Source of the DNA: Clostridia bacterium
GTDB taxonomy: Bacteria; Bacillota; Clostridia; Oscillospirales; SIG627
NCBI GenBank assembly: GCA_017520825.1
Contig: JAFXEX010000026.1
Span: 79,384 to 143,383 of the forward strand
Direction of reading: 5' to 3'
DNA: 64,000 nucleotides
Position numbers and translations under genes: made by a program. Positions 32,987 through 41,704 of the stretch are shown piece by piece; the first letter of the stretch is position 1, and every line of letters starts with the position of its first letter. The notes beneath the pieces are model-generated. The model was given only the letters and a program-made list of their open reading frames with translations. It had not been told where the DNA came from and made no database searches.

Positions 32987-34843
32987 TTACCCTCTCACAT
33001 CCGAGGTATAGCTCTTTTTATTCTTGATTGCCTCCGAAAGCAATTTTCTTGCCGTCTTGTTTTCCTTAAAGGTTTCGGAAATACCGATTTTATACTCAAT
33101 TACAACGTTCTTATGCTCTTCTCTCTCGTCAAGTCTGAGTCTGAACAGTCTCATTATATCCTCAACGGTAATGTAATCAGCGTCCTCGGTGAGCATAACG
33201 AAGCTACCGTTTCCGTTGTAAATATACTCGGTTTTGGATTTACCAAAGGATTCCTTTATGTAGCTTGTAAACATCTTGATTATTTCGTCGCCTGCATCTC
33301 TTGAATAATTGGTGTTGATGTTTACCAGATTGGATATTTCGGCAATGCAGTAAACCACGCCGTCGTCAAGAAGCTTTTTATCCTTGGCTTTTAAGTATTT
33401 ATCAAGGTACGCTCTGTTGTTAAGACCTGTAAGGTGGTCTGTGTAGAAGATGTAATTTATTATATCTCCCGTTCTTCCTAAAACGATTGCTCCACCACAG
33501 CAGAGAATCATAAGGAAGAAGAAGGCAATTGCAGTATAAAGAGTCACGTTGACGCTTTCTCTTACAGACGCTGAGGACAACACCGAAATATAGCTTGCGC
33601 CAAGATACTTGTTGTACTCGTTATTGGTTTTCATAGTAGTATCGTAAAGGTCGGTCAGGTCGTTGATAAGGGTATCAATTTCCTTCTCTACCTCTGCTCT
33701 TATTGCAGAATATTGTGGGTTAGAAAGCTCCGTGCAGGTCAGATTTGAGGCTTTGCAGGCACCCTCGTCGCAATCACCCGTGCAATGGGTGAAGGTGTCA
33801 AGGATATATCTGCAGTACGCAGAATCAATAATTCCGTGTTCCTTGCTTTCGTTACGGTCTCTCCAGCTGTAAATCAGCTCGTCGTAGGTTACTGTCTGGT
33901 CTCCGAAATAATCCTGAACGTTTCTTTCGTGAAGATTGTCAAGAATATACTCATAGGTGATATTGGTGTTTCCCGAGTCTCTCATTTTTTTCACGTAAGC
34001 GTCGATTACCTCCACCACGTCCTCCACGATGCTTTCGTCCTTCTGATTGGAGATGTTGTTGTTGTCTATTCTCGTGGTGTAGTCGGAAACGAGGACCTCC
34101 TTGTCCTTGGTAATCTGATATTTATAAACCGTGGAGAAAAGAGATGAAACGTTAACCTGTCTCAAATAGTTGAAGTCGTCTGCAAGCTCGGCAAATGAAA
34201 CGCCCGTCTCGGTTGATCTGTAATAATTGTTCTGACTGATTCTCTGGTACAGAGTATTAAGGGTGTTATCAATGCTGGTATCAATCAGCTCCAGCATCTC
34301 AATATAATCGTAATCGTTTTTATTGAGATTTTCGATGGTATTGTTTGCAGGAGCAACGTTTACGTACTTCTGACTGAACTGCTCGAAATACACGTCAAGA
34401 ATTTCGTCAAGGACTGTTCTTGCAAAATCGGGACCCTCACCACTGGTTGCAGCAAAGGAAACTATAAAGGTGCTGGGCTTGTATATATACTCCTCGCCCT
34501 CCTCAAGCTTTGCATCCTTCTGCGCTACCTTGTCGGCGTCCTCAATGGGAGTTATGTCAATTCTTGATATAAGGCTGTCAACCGAATAAATACCCGTAAG
34601 CCCCATTTTGTCAACCACTCTTGACATAACGGCAGAGGATTTGATTTCATTAACGTCCAGCTTGTCACCCGTAGGAGCAAGACCCTTTTCGGCCTGCTCG
34701 TCGTTGTAGTGAATAACCTCTGAGGCTATATAAGTGTTTGAGGATGAAAGCTTAAAATAAACTGCGTAGGTCGCCAAAAGACAAAAAACGACAATGACGG
34801 GCAAAAGCTTTTTCAGATATCTTAAAATTTGAAAATTTTTCAT
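32987..34843 (-). CDS. Wzz-like chain-length protein fused to a degenerate GGDEF domain
   Basis: A 618-residue protein. A membrane helix (about 12-30) is followed by an extracytoplasmic region of about 400 residues with helical, coiled segments, as in Wzz polysaccharide co-polymerases, including a Cys cluster (CTGDCDEGACKASNLTC). A second helix (about 443-468) leads into a cytoplasmic GGDEF-family domain recognised by YTDHLTGLNNRAYLDKY near 476. Its signature reads YNGNGSF instead of GGDEF, so it is probably not a cyclase but could bind a nucleotide. Inference: c-di-GMP or GTP binding changes chain length or export. The ATG at 34843 is chosen because AAGGAGG sits six bases upstream. Confidence 0.8.
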   Translation of the reverse strand: MKNFQILRYLKKLLPVIVVFCLLATYAVYFKLSSSNTYIASEVIHYNDEQAEKGLAPTGDKLDVNEIKSSAVMSRVVDKMGLTGIYSVDSLISRIDITPIEDADKVAQKDAKLEEGEEYIYKPSTFIVSFAATSGEGPDFARTVLDEILDVYFEQFSQKYVNVAPANNTIENLNKNDYDYIEMLELIDTSIDNTLNTLYQRISQNNYYRSTETGVSFAELADDFNYLRQVNVSSLFSTVYKYQITKDKEVLVSDYTTRIDNNNISNQKDESIVEDVVEVIDAYVKKMRDSGNTNITYEYILDNLHERNVQDYFGDQTVTYDELIYSWRDRNESKEHGIIDSAYCRYILDTFTHCTGDCDEGACKASNLTCTELSNPQYSAIRAEVEKEIDTLINDLTDLYDTTMKTNNEYNKYLGASYISVLSSASVRESVNVTLYTAIAFFFLMILCCGGAIVLGRTGDIINYIFYTDHLTGLNNRAYLDKYLKAKDKKLLDDGVVYCIAEISNLVNINTNYSRDAGDEIIKMFTSYIKESFGKSKTEYIYNGNGSFVMLTEDADYITVEDIMRLFRLRLDEREEHKNVVIEYKIGISETFKENKTARKLLSEAIKNKKSYTSDVRG

Positions 34844-34855
34844 CGTCATCCTCCT

Positions 34856-36211
34856 TTATGCCTTTTTGGGAAACTTCTTGGAAATCAGATAAAGCACCAG
34901 CGACAGATAAGCAAATGCAGCGAACATTATAAGAGCCTTAAGCTCGCCCATAAGGGAGATGCCGTAGATGCTTACTGCAATGCACTGATTCATTTTGTGT
35001 CTGGAATACTCTCTGCCGGCAGTTATCGCTTCTTTTTCAAAGTCTTTGATGCTTGAGTATATAGACTCTACGAGAGAATCTGCCGAAGAGGAAATCTGCG
35101 AGTCCTGACTGCTTGACGCAATCTTGTCTATTATCAGGTTGTTGTCCATAATTTCCTTTTCGTTTGACGCTACGTAATTACTGAAGTTGGTAGCCATAAC
35201 CGACAGCTCGTCAATACCTACCTTTGTTCTGCCCATATAGTATTTACCCGACTGGTCCCAGGTGGGAACGAGAACTATACGGGTCATTTCCTCACTGTAC
35301 ATATCAATTGCTTCGTTGCAAAGTCTGTAGGATGCGTAGTTTTTCTGACGGTCAAAATCAATGTTTTTGTTCTGGTACGAGAGTCTGTCAAGGTAGTTGC
35401 TCTTGTTTCTTACGACGCCGTTTTGCAGAACCAATGACCGAAGATTTTGATTTATCTGGGTTTCCTTGAACTGATACACCTTTCCTGCAATGGAATTAAA
35501 GGTGCTTCCGTTTTCGGTTACGAAGCTTGGATTTTTTCCTGCCATACCGTAGAGGTAATTGAGAACGGCTTGCGCCTCCTTATCGAGATAGGAAACCACG
35601 TCCATATATTCCATTTCGCTGAAATCGGGCTTTTCGGCATCAAGGCTGAAATTGTCGGTATATTTCTCTATGTAATATTCCTTGTAAGCCGAGGTTATAA
35701 GCTTGATAACGTTTTCAGAGTCAAGGTGCGCCGTGTCCTTCGAGGCGTGATATTCAACTGCAAACTCGGTTGAAATGTGGTATTGAGATTCGTCACCAAC
35801 ACCACCCTGTACGCAGGGATAAACCACGAGACAGCTTTTTAACTGCTTTACGGTTACGTCCTCAAGAGCACCCTTTTTAATCGCTCTTTCCACAACCTCG
35901 TCGCTGATAATCTCTGCCATATTATATCTTGTTCCGTTGGAGTTGAGCGCCTGAGAGGCTTCGGAATAATTGAGAGAAACGATTGCGTGAACGGACTTTT
36001 TCATTTCAAAATGATTAAAAATTCCGTAAACGAGAGTGATAATAAAGCATATAAGGATTATACACGCGTTAAAATATTCTGCATTTTTAAAAATCTGCGT
36101 GCGCTCCGTGCGATTTACGTTTTTCAAACGGAAAAATATTATTGCCACCGACGACACGAACAGCACGCCCACGATTAAAATAATCAGCTTTTGAAGCAGA
36201 GCAGTAAGCAT
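34856..36211 (-). CDS. Second Wzz-like membrane protein, no cytoplasmic domain
   Basis: A 451-residue protein I recognise only by architecture. Two hydrophobic segments lie near the N-terminus (8-27 and 48-66), then about 330 outer residues with heptad-like helices, and a final membrane helix (about 420-440) with a basic end (KKFPKKA). Segments such as VKLITSAYKEYYIEKYTDNF and VSYLDKEAQAVLNYLYGM resemble the extracytoplasmic part of the GGDEF-fused Wzz protein encoded 6 bases downstream. It may be a paralogous partner forming a mixed co-polymerase ring. Other membrane-scaffold roles are possible. Confidence 0.6.
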   Translation of the reverse strand: MLTALLQKLIILIVGVLFVSSVAIIFFRLKNVNRTERTQIFKNAEYFNACIILICFIITLVYGIFNHFEMKKSVHAIVSLNYSEASQALNSNGTRYNMAEIISDEVVERAIKKGALEDVTVKQLKSCLVVYPCVQGGVGDESQYHISTEFAVEYHASKDTAHLDSENVIKLITSAYKEYYIEKYTDNFSLDAEKPDFSEMEYMDVVSYLDKEAQAVLNYLYGMAGKNPSFVTENGSTFNSIAGKVYQFKETQINQNLRSLVLQNGVVRNKSNYLDRLSYQNKNIDFDRQKNYASYRLCNEAIDMYSEEMTRIVLVPTWDQSGKYYMGRTKVGIDELSVMATNFSNYVASNEKEIMDNNLIIDKIASSSQDSQISSSADSLVESIYSSIKDFEKEAITAGREYSRHKMNQCIAVSIYGISLMGELKALIMFAAFAYLSLVLYLISKKFPKKA

Positions 36212-36230
36212 ATTTTATCTCCCTCCCAAC

Positions 36231-37451
36231 TTAAAACTTATTGATATCGATAACAACCAGCTCAGGCTGATTATTAATACGGAATACGTTTGAATTTTCA
36301 AGACCCGAGCTTACGATTAACGGCTTACCTGCCGTATCGTATCTTCCGTAAACGAAGTAGCCGTTCCTTTCGGGGAACAAGCCTCCCTCACGGGTGTACA
36401 GAGGTCCAAGCACGGGAACTCGCATAACACCACCGTGGGTATGTCCTGCAAGCATCAGATCTCCCCAGAAATCAGGGGCAAATTCCTCGAAAATAAAGGG
36501 CTCGTGAACTGCCGTGATTTTAAGGTTGTCGGGGTTTTCCCATATATAGTCTGTAAACGCCTTTTCCGAATAAGACCAGAAGGAAGAAGGATTAGAGGTA
36601 AGAACGCCGTATACGTCCACCGTCATGGTTTTTACCTTTACGGTGTCCTTTTCGTTCTTCAGCACCTTTATTCCTGCGCCCTCCAGCTTTTCCTCGAAGG
36701 AGTCCTCAAGCTGAAGCAGAGCCGTTTCGTCACGGTTGCTCTTGTCAAAGCCCAGATTTTTGTCAAGCTCCTTTTCGTTAAGTGGGAAACCGTAGATTGT
36801 TTCCACCTCGTTGTTTCCGTACACGTAGTAGGAGGGAGCGATTTCCGAAAGCCCTTGGGCTAAGGTCACTGCATAATCCACGTCGTCCACGGCAGAATTA
36901 ACTATATCGCCCGTACAGATTATAATATCGGGCTCAAGAGCCTCAATTCTCTCCAGAAGCTTCTCGTTGTCCTTGCCGTAGCAGGCGTTATGTAAATCCG
37001 ACAGTTGAATGACACGCACACGGCTGTCAACCTTGATACTGCTGGTGCTGTAGAAGGTTTCTCTGAAATCTCTGTTGCCGATATAGTTGAAAAGAACCAC
37101 GATAACGGCAGTGGCAATGCACACGAAAAGCATACCGAGAACAAAGAATTTGAAGGCTCGGATATTCTTTTTAGCCTTGGGGCTGAGGGAGTTGTAGCCA
37201 CTTTTTTTGGTTATCCTGATTTTCTTTCCTTCACCCAATACCGAGCTGATACAAGAGAAAAGCGTTTCCTTGCACTCTTTCCTGAAGGTCTTTACGTTTT
37301 CTGCGCCGTGATATGCGACGTTAATCTGCTTTTCACTCTCGAATTCAATTTCAAAGGTGTCTGCCCACTTATCGTGAAGCTCGTCAGTCACCATTTCCTT
37401 GAAAAGCTCTTTTATTTCTTCCTGATATTTTTCTGATTTTACCTTATCCAT
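36231..37451 (-). CDS. Membrane-bound metallophosphoesterase with DnaA N-terminal-like domain
   Basis: A 406-residue protein in three parts. Residues about 5-90 (IKELFKEMVTDELHDKW, then FEIEFESEKQINVAY and LGEGKKIRI) follow the pattern of the small DnaA N-terminal domain. A membrane helix lies at about 105-128. A calcineurin-like phosphoesterase of the YkuE type follows: LSDLHNACYG near 152, CTGDIVNSAVDD near 180, YGNNEVE near 215 (Asn in place of the usual His of GNHE) and LAGHTHGGVMRVP near 335. The active site should face outside. In this locus it may remove a phosphate or lipid carrier group from a glycan intermediate, but no substrate is shown. Confidence 0.75.
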   Translation of the reverse strand: MDKVKSEKYQEEIKELFKEMVTDELHDKWADTFEIEFESEKQINVAYHGAENVKTFRKECKETLFSCISSVLGEGKKIRITKKSGYNSLSPKAKKNIRAFKFFVLGMLFVCIATAVIVVLFNYIGNRDFRETFYSTSSIKVDSRVRVIQLSDLHNACYGKDNEKLLERIEALEPDIIICTGDIVNSAVDDVDYAVTLAQGLSEIAPSYYVYGNNEVETIYGFPLNEKELDKNLGFDKSNRDETALLQLEDSFEEKLEGAGIKVLKNEKDTVKVKTMTVDVYGVLTSNPSSFWSYSEKAFTDYIWENPDNLKITAVHEPFIFEEFAPDFWGDLMLAGHTHGGVMRVPVLGPLYTREGGLFPERNGYFVYGRYDTAGKPLIVSSGLENSNVFRINNQPELVVIDINKF

Positions 37452-37469
37452 AAAAATAAACCTTTACCT

Positions 37470-38588
37470 TTATTTTTGATAAAGCTCCCAGGTCGCCTTT
37501 GCAACGTCCTGCCAGCTGTATTTGTTTAAAATAAACTCGTCTGCGCCGTCACGGAGCCTTTCCACGAGTGCGCCGTCGTCGCATAACAATTTAAGCTTAT
37601 CTGCCAAATCCTCCACGTCACTCTTTTTGAAGTACACCACTCTATCCTCGGCAACCGAGGTGTTTTCGGGGATATCCGAGCAAAGAAGCGCGTTGCCGTA
37701 GGCAAGGGATTCCAGAAGGCAGAGCGACATTCCCTCAAGGTCGGAGGGCAATACGTTCAGGTAGGCGTTGGAATAAATTTCGCTCAAGGTGTCACCCGAT
37801 ACGAAGCCCGTAAATATAATATTGGGATTTCCCTTCGCCTTTTCCTTCAGCATACTGACGTAATCGTCGGTATCGCTGGTATCACCTGCAATAACAAGCT
37901 TTTTATCCGTTTCAATTTTATTGTAAGCATCAATAAGGTAGTGAATGCCCTTTTCGGCAGTCAGTCTTGAAACGATAGATATGTATTCGTTCTTTTTCAG
38001 TCCGTACTTTTCCGTAATAATACAAGCGTCCTTTTTTTGGGGACGGCTTATTCCGTTGTAAATAATGGTGGTTTCTCGGTTATAGGTTTCCTTGAAGTAA
38101 TCGTGAGCAGCCTGACTCAGCACGATAACCTCGTCTGCGTATTTCGCAAGGACCTTCTCGCCGAATTTAATATATTTTGAGGCAAAGCCTTTGCCCCATT
38201 TTTCTCTCTGCCAATCAAGTCCGTGAACGGTGGCAACGCATTTTTTTCCGAAAAGCTTTGGAATCCAAAGGGCAGCGCAGGGACCCTCTGCGTGAAAATG
38301 GATAACGTCATAATCGCAGAAGGATGCTGATATTGCCGCCGTAAAGGATGCTATCATTGCAGCAACTCCACGAAGGTTAAGAGTCCACGCCTTTTTAATC
38401 TTTACGCCCTTGTAGACGTTGTTTTCCACAGTTCCTACGTATTCGTTTTCCACCTTGTCTGAAGAACGGTTGTAGCAGGTAACCTGAAGCCCCATTTCAA
38501 CCAGCATGGGACAAAGCGTGGTAAGAACGTTTTCTATTCCACCACGTCTTGAAGGGACAACCTTGTGTCCGATCATAGCAACTTTCAT
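37470..38588 (-). CDS. Glycosyltransferase family 4
   Basis: A 372-residue GT-B enzyme. MKVAMIGHKVVPSRRGGIENVL at the start, VIHFHAEGPCAALWIPKLFGKK near residue 96, VATVHGLDWQREKWGKG near 119, YISIVSRLTAEKGIHYLID near 204 and VLPSDLEGMSLCLLESLAYGNALL near 281, the nucleotide-sugar site. The N-terminal form resembles rhamnosyl- and mannosyltransferases that act early on lipid-linked sugars; it directly follows the phosphoglycosyl transferase gene, which fits an early step. ATG at 38588 is used because GGAG lies 8 bases before it. Confidence 0.88.
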   Translation of the reverse strand: MKVAMIGHKVVPSRRGGIENVLTTLCPMLVEMGLQVTCYNRSSDKVENEYVGTVENNVYKGVKIKKAWTLNLRGVAAMIASFTAAISASFCDYDVIHFHAEGPCAALWIPKLFGKKCVATVHGLDWQREKWGKGFASKYIKFGEKVLAKYADEVIVLSQAAHDYFKETYNRETTIIYNGISRPQKKDACIITEKYGLKKNEYISIVSRLTAEKGIHYLIDAYNKIETDKKLVIAGDTSDTDDYVSMLKEKAKGNPNIIFTGFVSGDTLSEIYSNAYLNVLPSDLEGMSLCLLESLAYGNALLCSDIPENTSVAEDRVVYFKKSDVEDLADKLKLLCDDGALVERLRDGADEFILNKYSWQDVAKATWELYQK

Positions 38589-38604
38589 TTTCTTCACTCC
38601 AATT

Positions 38605-39285
38605 TCAGCGCCCCGTAGCCGTAAGCATAACTATGGGAGTTTTAAGCATAATTTTCAAATCGTTGCGATAGGTTCTCGTCTGTATGTATTCGATATCCAT
38701 TTCAACCCATTGCTCAAAGGGTATATCGTTTCTGTTTTTTGAAATCTGCCAGGTGCAGGTAAGACCTGGGGTAACCAGAAGCCTGAGCCTTTGATAATCG
38801 GTGTAATACTTAACCTCTCGGGGAAGTGGTGGTCTGGGACCTACCAGCGTCATATCTCCCTTTAGCACGTTAAAGAACTGCATAAGCTCGTCGAGAGAAA
38901 GCTTTCTCAGATATTTGCCAACCCTTGTTATACGTGGGTCGTGCTTCATTTTAAAGACGGGACCGTCCATTTCGTTCTGCTTTGCAAGCTGTTCAATCAT
39001 TTGGTCTGCGTTTGCTCGCATAGTCCTGAACTTGTACATATAAAACTCTTTTCCGTGACGGCCTACTCTTATCTGCTTGTAGAAGGGGCCTGCGCTTGGG
39101 TCATCAATTACGATGACGATTGCAATTACAATCATCAACGGAAGGAAAAACAATAAAATCAAGGTAGCGAAAAATATGTCGAAAAGTCGCTTTCCCTTCC
39201 AGAAGGTAGCGTATGACTTTTCAATTATCGCTTCCAATTTTTCTCTTGTTTTTTCGTCAACCTTTTCCTGATCAATATAAGGCAT
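38605..39285 (-). CDS. Undecaprenyl-phosphate sugar phosphotransferase (single-helix PGT)
   Basis: A 226-residue monotopic phosphoglycosyl transferase. A basic KRLFDIFFATLILLFFLPL membrane segment near residue 37, VGRHGKEFYMYKFRTMR near 88, ITRVGKYLRKLSLDELMQ near 133 with the catalytic Asp-Glu pair, and LVGPRPPLPREVKYY near 164 define the family. It starts glycan assembly by moving a sugar phosphate from a UDP-sugar onto undecaprenyl phosphate. The start ATG overlaps the stop of the deacetylase gene (TAATG). Confidence 0.95.
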   Translation of the reverse strand: MPYIDQEKVDEKTREKLEAIIEKSYATFWKGKRLFDIFFATLILLFFLPLMIVIAIVIVIDDPSAGPFYKQIRVGRHGKEFYMYKFRTMRANADQMIEQLAKQNEMDGPVFKMKHDPRITRVGKYLRKLSLDELMQFFNVLKGDMTLVGPRPPLPREVKYYTDYQRLRLLVTPGLTCTWQISKNRNDIPFEQWVEMDIEYIQTRTYRNDLKIMLKTPIVMLTATGR

Positions 39286-40151
39286 TACAGCACACTTCTT
39301 TCTGTTATTTTTATTACGGAATCAAACTCTGCTTTTCTGTTGGGAGATAAATAGAATTTATTGAAAACTACGTTTTTGTCGGTAAAATCGGACGCCGTAC
39401 CGTTCGTATAACCGGGGTGGAACAAAACCTCTATATCTTTTCCGTCCCTCTCGGCAAGCTTTTTGTACTTGGGCAAAAGCTTATTTACCCTTTTTTCGTC
39501 CATTTCCCCCGAAAAAAGAATCCCGAGGAAGTACGAGGTGGGTATTTGGTTTTCCCTTTCCTCTCTCTTGTTAATCAGCCATAAAAGGTTAAGAAGCCAT
39601 TGCTTAACGAGATTTACAGGCTTATAGGTGAAATAAAGAGAGGGCGTTTGTATGTAAGGTAATATTGGCTCGGTGGGAATTCTCATATAGGTCAAGGGAA
39701 TATTCTCGTCTCTCAATACCTTGAGCAAGGCATTGAAAACCACGGGAATCATATGGGTATGCTGATGACTGTCGATGCAAAAGGGCACGTCCTTTGGCAA
39801 AATGCTCTTCCAAAACGAAACCTGGGCTTTGATTTCCTTGTAAACCTGAGCCTCAAGCCTTTTGGGTTGAAGCAGACCCAGCGTGAACAGTCCCCCGAAG
39901 GTGTGCTTCAGATTTCCGTCTTTGTCTGCTATCAGGCTTATTTCGTCAGCCCTTGCCATACACTTGCCTTCAACAAGATTAAGGTGAAGGGAAAGCCGAA
40001 GGCTTTTGTTTTCCGAAAGCTTTTGCAAATCAACTCTGTCAAAATTAGGGAATACGCTGACCTTGTTAAGCGCCCCCTTGTCCACGCACTCCAATATGTG
40101 CGCCGAGGCGCTGTGGCATAGCCCGTAGTCGTCAGCACAAAAATATATCAC
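39285..40151 (-). CDS. ChbG/HpnK-family (YdjC-like) deacetylase
   Basis: A 288-residue protein. It begins IYFCADDYGLCHSAS, with the metal-binding Asp pair, then LSLHLNLVEGK near residue 52 and CIDSHQHTHMIPVVF near 124 with metal-binding His residues, then an FHPGYTNG-type motif near 243. The family removes acetyl groups from N-acetylated sugars, for example chitooligosaccharides. Within this operon it may deacetylate an N-acetylhexosamine of a lipid-linked intermediate, generating free amines. Start is GTG at 40151, directly after the previous stop codon, with GAAGGTG upstream. Confidence 0.85.
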   Translation of the reverse strand: MIYFCADDYGLCHSASAHILECVDKGALNKVSVFPNFDRVDLQKLSENKSLRLSLHLNLVEGKCMARADEISLIADKDGNLKHTFGGLFTLGLLQPKRLEAQVYKEIKAQVSFWKSILPKDVPFCIDSHQHTHMIPVVFNALLKVLRDENIPLTYMRIPTEPILPYIQTPSLYFTYKPVNLVKQWLLNLLWLINKREERENQIPTSYFLGILFSGEMDEKRVNKLLPKYKKLAERDGKDIEVLFHPGYTNGTASDFTDKNVVFNKFYLSPNRKAEFDSVIKITERSVL

Positions 40152-41702
40152 TTATTTTTCACCTTCTGTACCAAGCTTAATAACTATGATATCGTCCACA
40201 ACTGCCACGCAATCGGCAGAGGGCCACGTTCCCATAGCCTTTATGTCTCCTCTTTGAGTGATGGTCCTCTTTTGGTCACCACTTAAAAACTCGTAGCTCT
40301 TACCACAATAATCGTTAAGGGCAGAGCAAAGCACGCTTTGTCCTACGGTTTCGTCGTCTGCACGGAGTATATATCCGTCCGTTATACCCGTAATATTGGG
40401 AGGAAGATTGACACTGTAGGGTTCACTGCCCTCAAGCGAGCCAATCACGACCAGCTTACTGCAGTCCTCTGCCTCGGGCGTCTGCTCAATACGGTCTGCT
40501 ATACGCACCAGAGTGCCGTAGGATTTCTCATAAGCCATCTGCGCCTTATGGTAGCTTACGTTTGCTATAACCACTTGATTTATTACCAGCACCATAGCCG
40601 TCAGTAATACAATCCAGCACTTTACGGCAGTACGGCTTTGAGTTTTCTCCATTCCTCTTTCATAAATTATCAGGAAGAACAGATAAAAAACGGCGTATCC
40701 CATAAGCATCAGATTGTGATAGTCAACCTGGGGATTTATAAACGCAAGTGCGCCTGCTCCGAATATAAGGAGAACGCCTATAAGGACAGCCAAAAGCAGG
40801 CTTGCAGGCTTTTTATAAAGCTTGTTATCAACTATTGATTTTACGTAATACCCAAGTGTAAAAATCAAAATGAAGCCGTTCAGCACCACGTATACGTTGA
40901 GTCCCCCCGACAAATCGAAGAAGAAGCTCATAAAGGTTTCTTTAACTGCGTAAAGGGATGCGTGTAAATCAAGGGTTGACAGTGACGCCGTTGCGCTTGC
41001 CCCCTGATAGTCAAGTAATTCAACAGAGAAGGCGCCAAGGAGTATTTTAAGTACAACGCCGTATAACGCCACACCAAAAGCCCCCGACAAAAGCATATAA
41101 ATCGCCTTTTTCAAAATCGCCGTGACGGGAACGCTGTTAAAAATCAGTCGGTCTGCAAGATGAAGTAAAACCAGCATAATGGTAACGGTCAGGTACGCCT
41201 GATATATTCCCGTTGACAGTGCGATGAGCAAGGATGAGATAATATAATTGGGCTTTTCCTTGGTCATATACCACGCTGCAAGGGTGGAGAGGAAAAACGC
41301 TATTCCGTAACCGTCTGCTACGTAGTTATACATCATAACCGAGGTAACGGTGGGAAAGGACGCTATAAATGCCCCTATCATACCTGCCGTGATTTTTTTC
41401 TTTACGTCAAGTATTCTGCAAATACACACAGCCCCCAGCCCGTGAAACAGAATTGTCACAACGCCGTTTAAAAGGGGCAGGTCGTAAAATGAGGAGAAGG
41501 AGCATACAACGGGCAAAAACCATCTCCCAAGGGCAAGCATATTTTGCGAATCGTATCTGAACACCAGGGAGTCCCAATTGGGAAGCCAGCTGGTTATTTT
41601 ATATAAATGCGCAAGCAAGCCCACGATCAGCGCCGTAAAAAAGCAAATCTTCCATTGAGGCAAAATATACGTATTAAGTTTTTTCAACGTCTTTTCAGGC
41701 AC
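40152..41702 (-). CDS. GtrII-like membrane glucosyltransferase
   Basis: A 516-residue polytopic protein with about ten or more helices. The N-terminal region with SWLPNWDSLVFRYDSQNMLALGRW carries the acidic/aromatic outer loop of the GtrII glucosyltransferase family, in which the sugar is taken from undecaprenyl-phosphate glucose outside the membrane. A soluble outer domain follows at the C-terminus (residues about 400-516). I place the start at a GTG at 41702 with GGAG eight bases before it; an ATG at 41720 lacks a ribosome site and would overlap the previous gene. Confidence 0.8.
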   Translation of the reverse strand: MPEKTLKKLNTYILPQWKICFFTALIVGLLAHLYKITSWLPNWDSLVFRYDSQNMLALGRWFLPVVCSFSSFYDLPLLNGVVTILFHGLGAVCICRILDVKKKITAGMIGAFIASFPTVTSVMMYNYVADGYGIAFFLSTLAAWYMTKEKPNYIISSLLIALSTGIYQAYLTVTIMLVLLHLADRLIFNSVPVTAILKKAIYMLLSGAFGVALYGVVLKILLGAFSVELLDYQGASATASLSTLDLHASLYAVKETFMSFFFDLSGGLNVYVVLNGFILIFTLGYYVKSIVDNKLYKKPASLLLAVLIGVLLIFGAGALAFINPQVDYHNLMLMGYAVFYLFFLIIYERGMEKTQSRTAVKCWIVLLTAMVLVINQVVIANVSYHKAQMAYEKSYGTLVRIADRIEQTPEAEDCSKLVVIGSLEGSEPYSVNLPPNITGITDGYILRADDETVGQSVLCSALNDYCGKSYEFLSGDQKRTITQRGDIKAMGTWPSADCVAVVDDIIVIKLGTEGEK

Positions 41703-41704
41703 AA

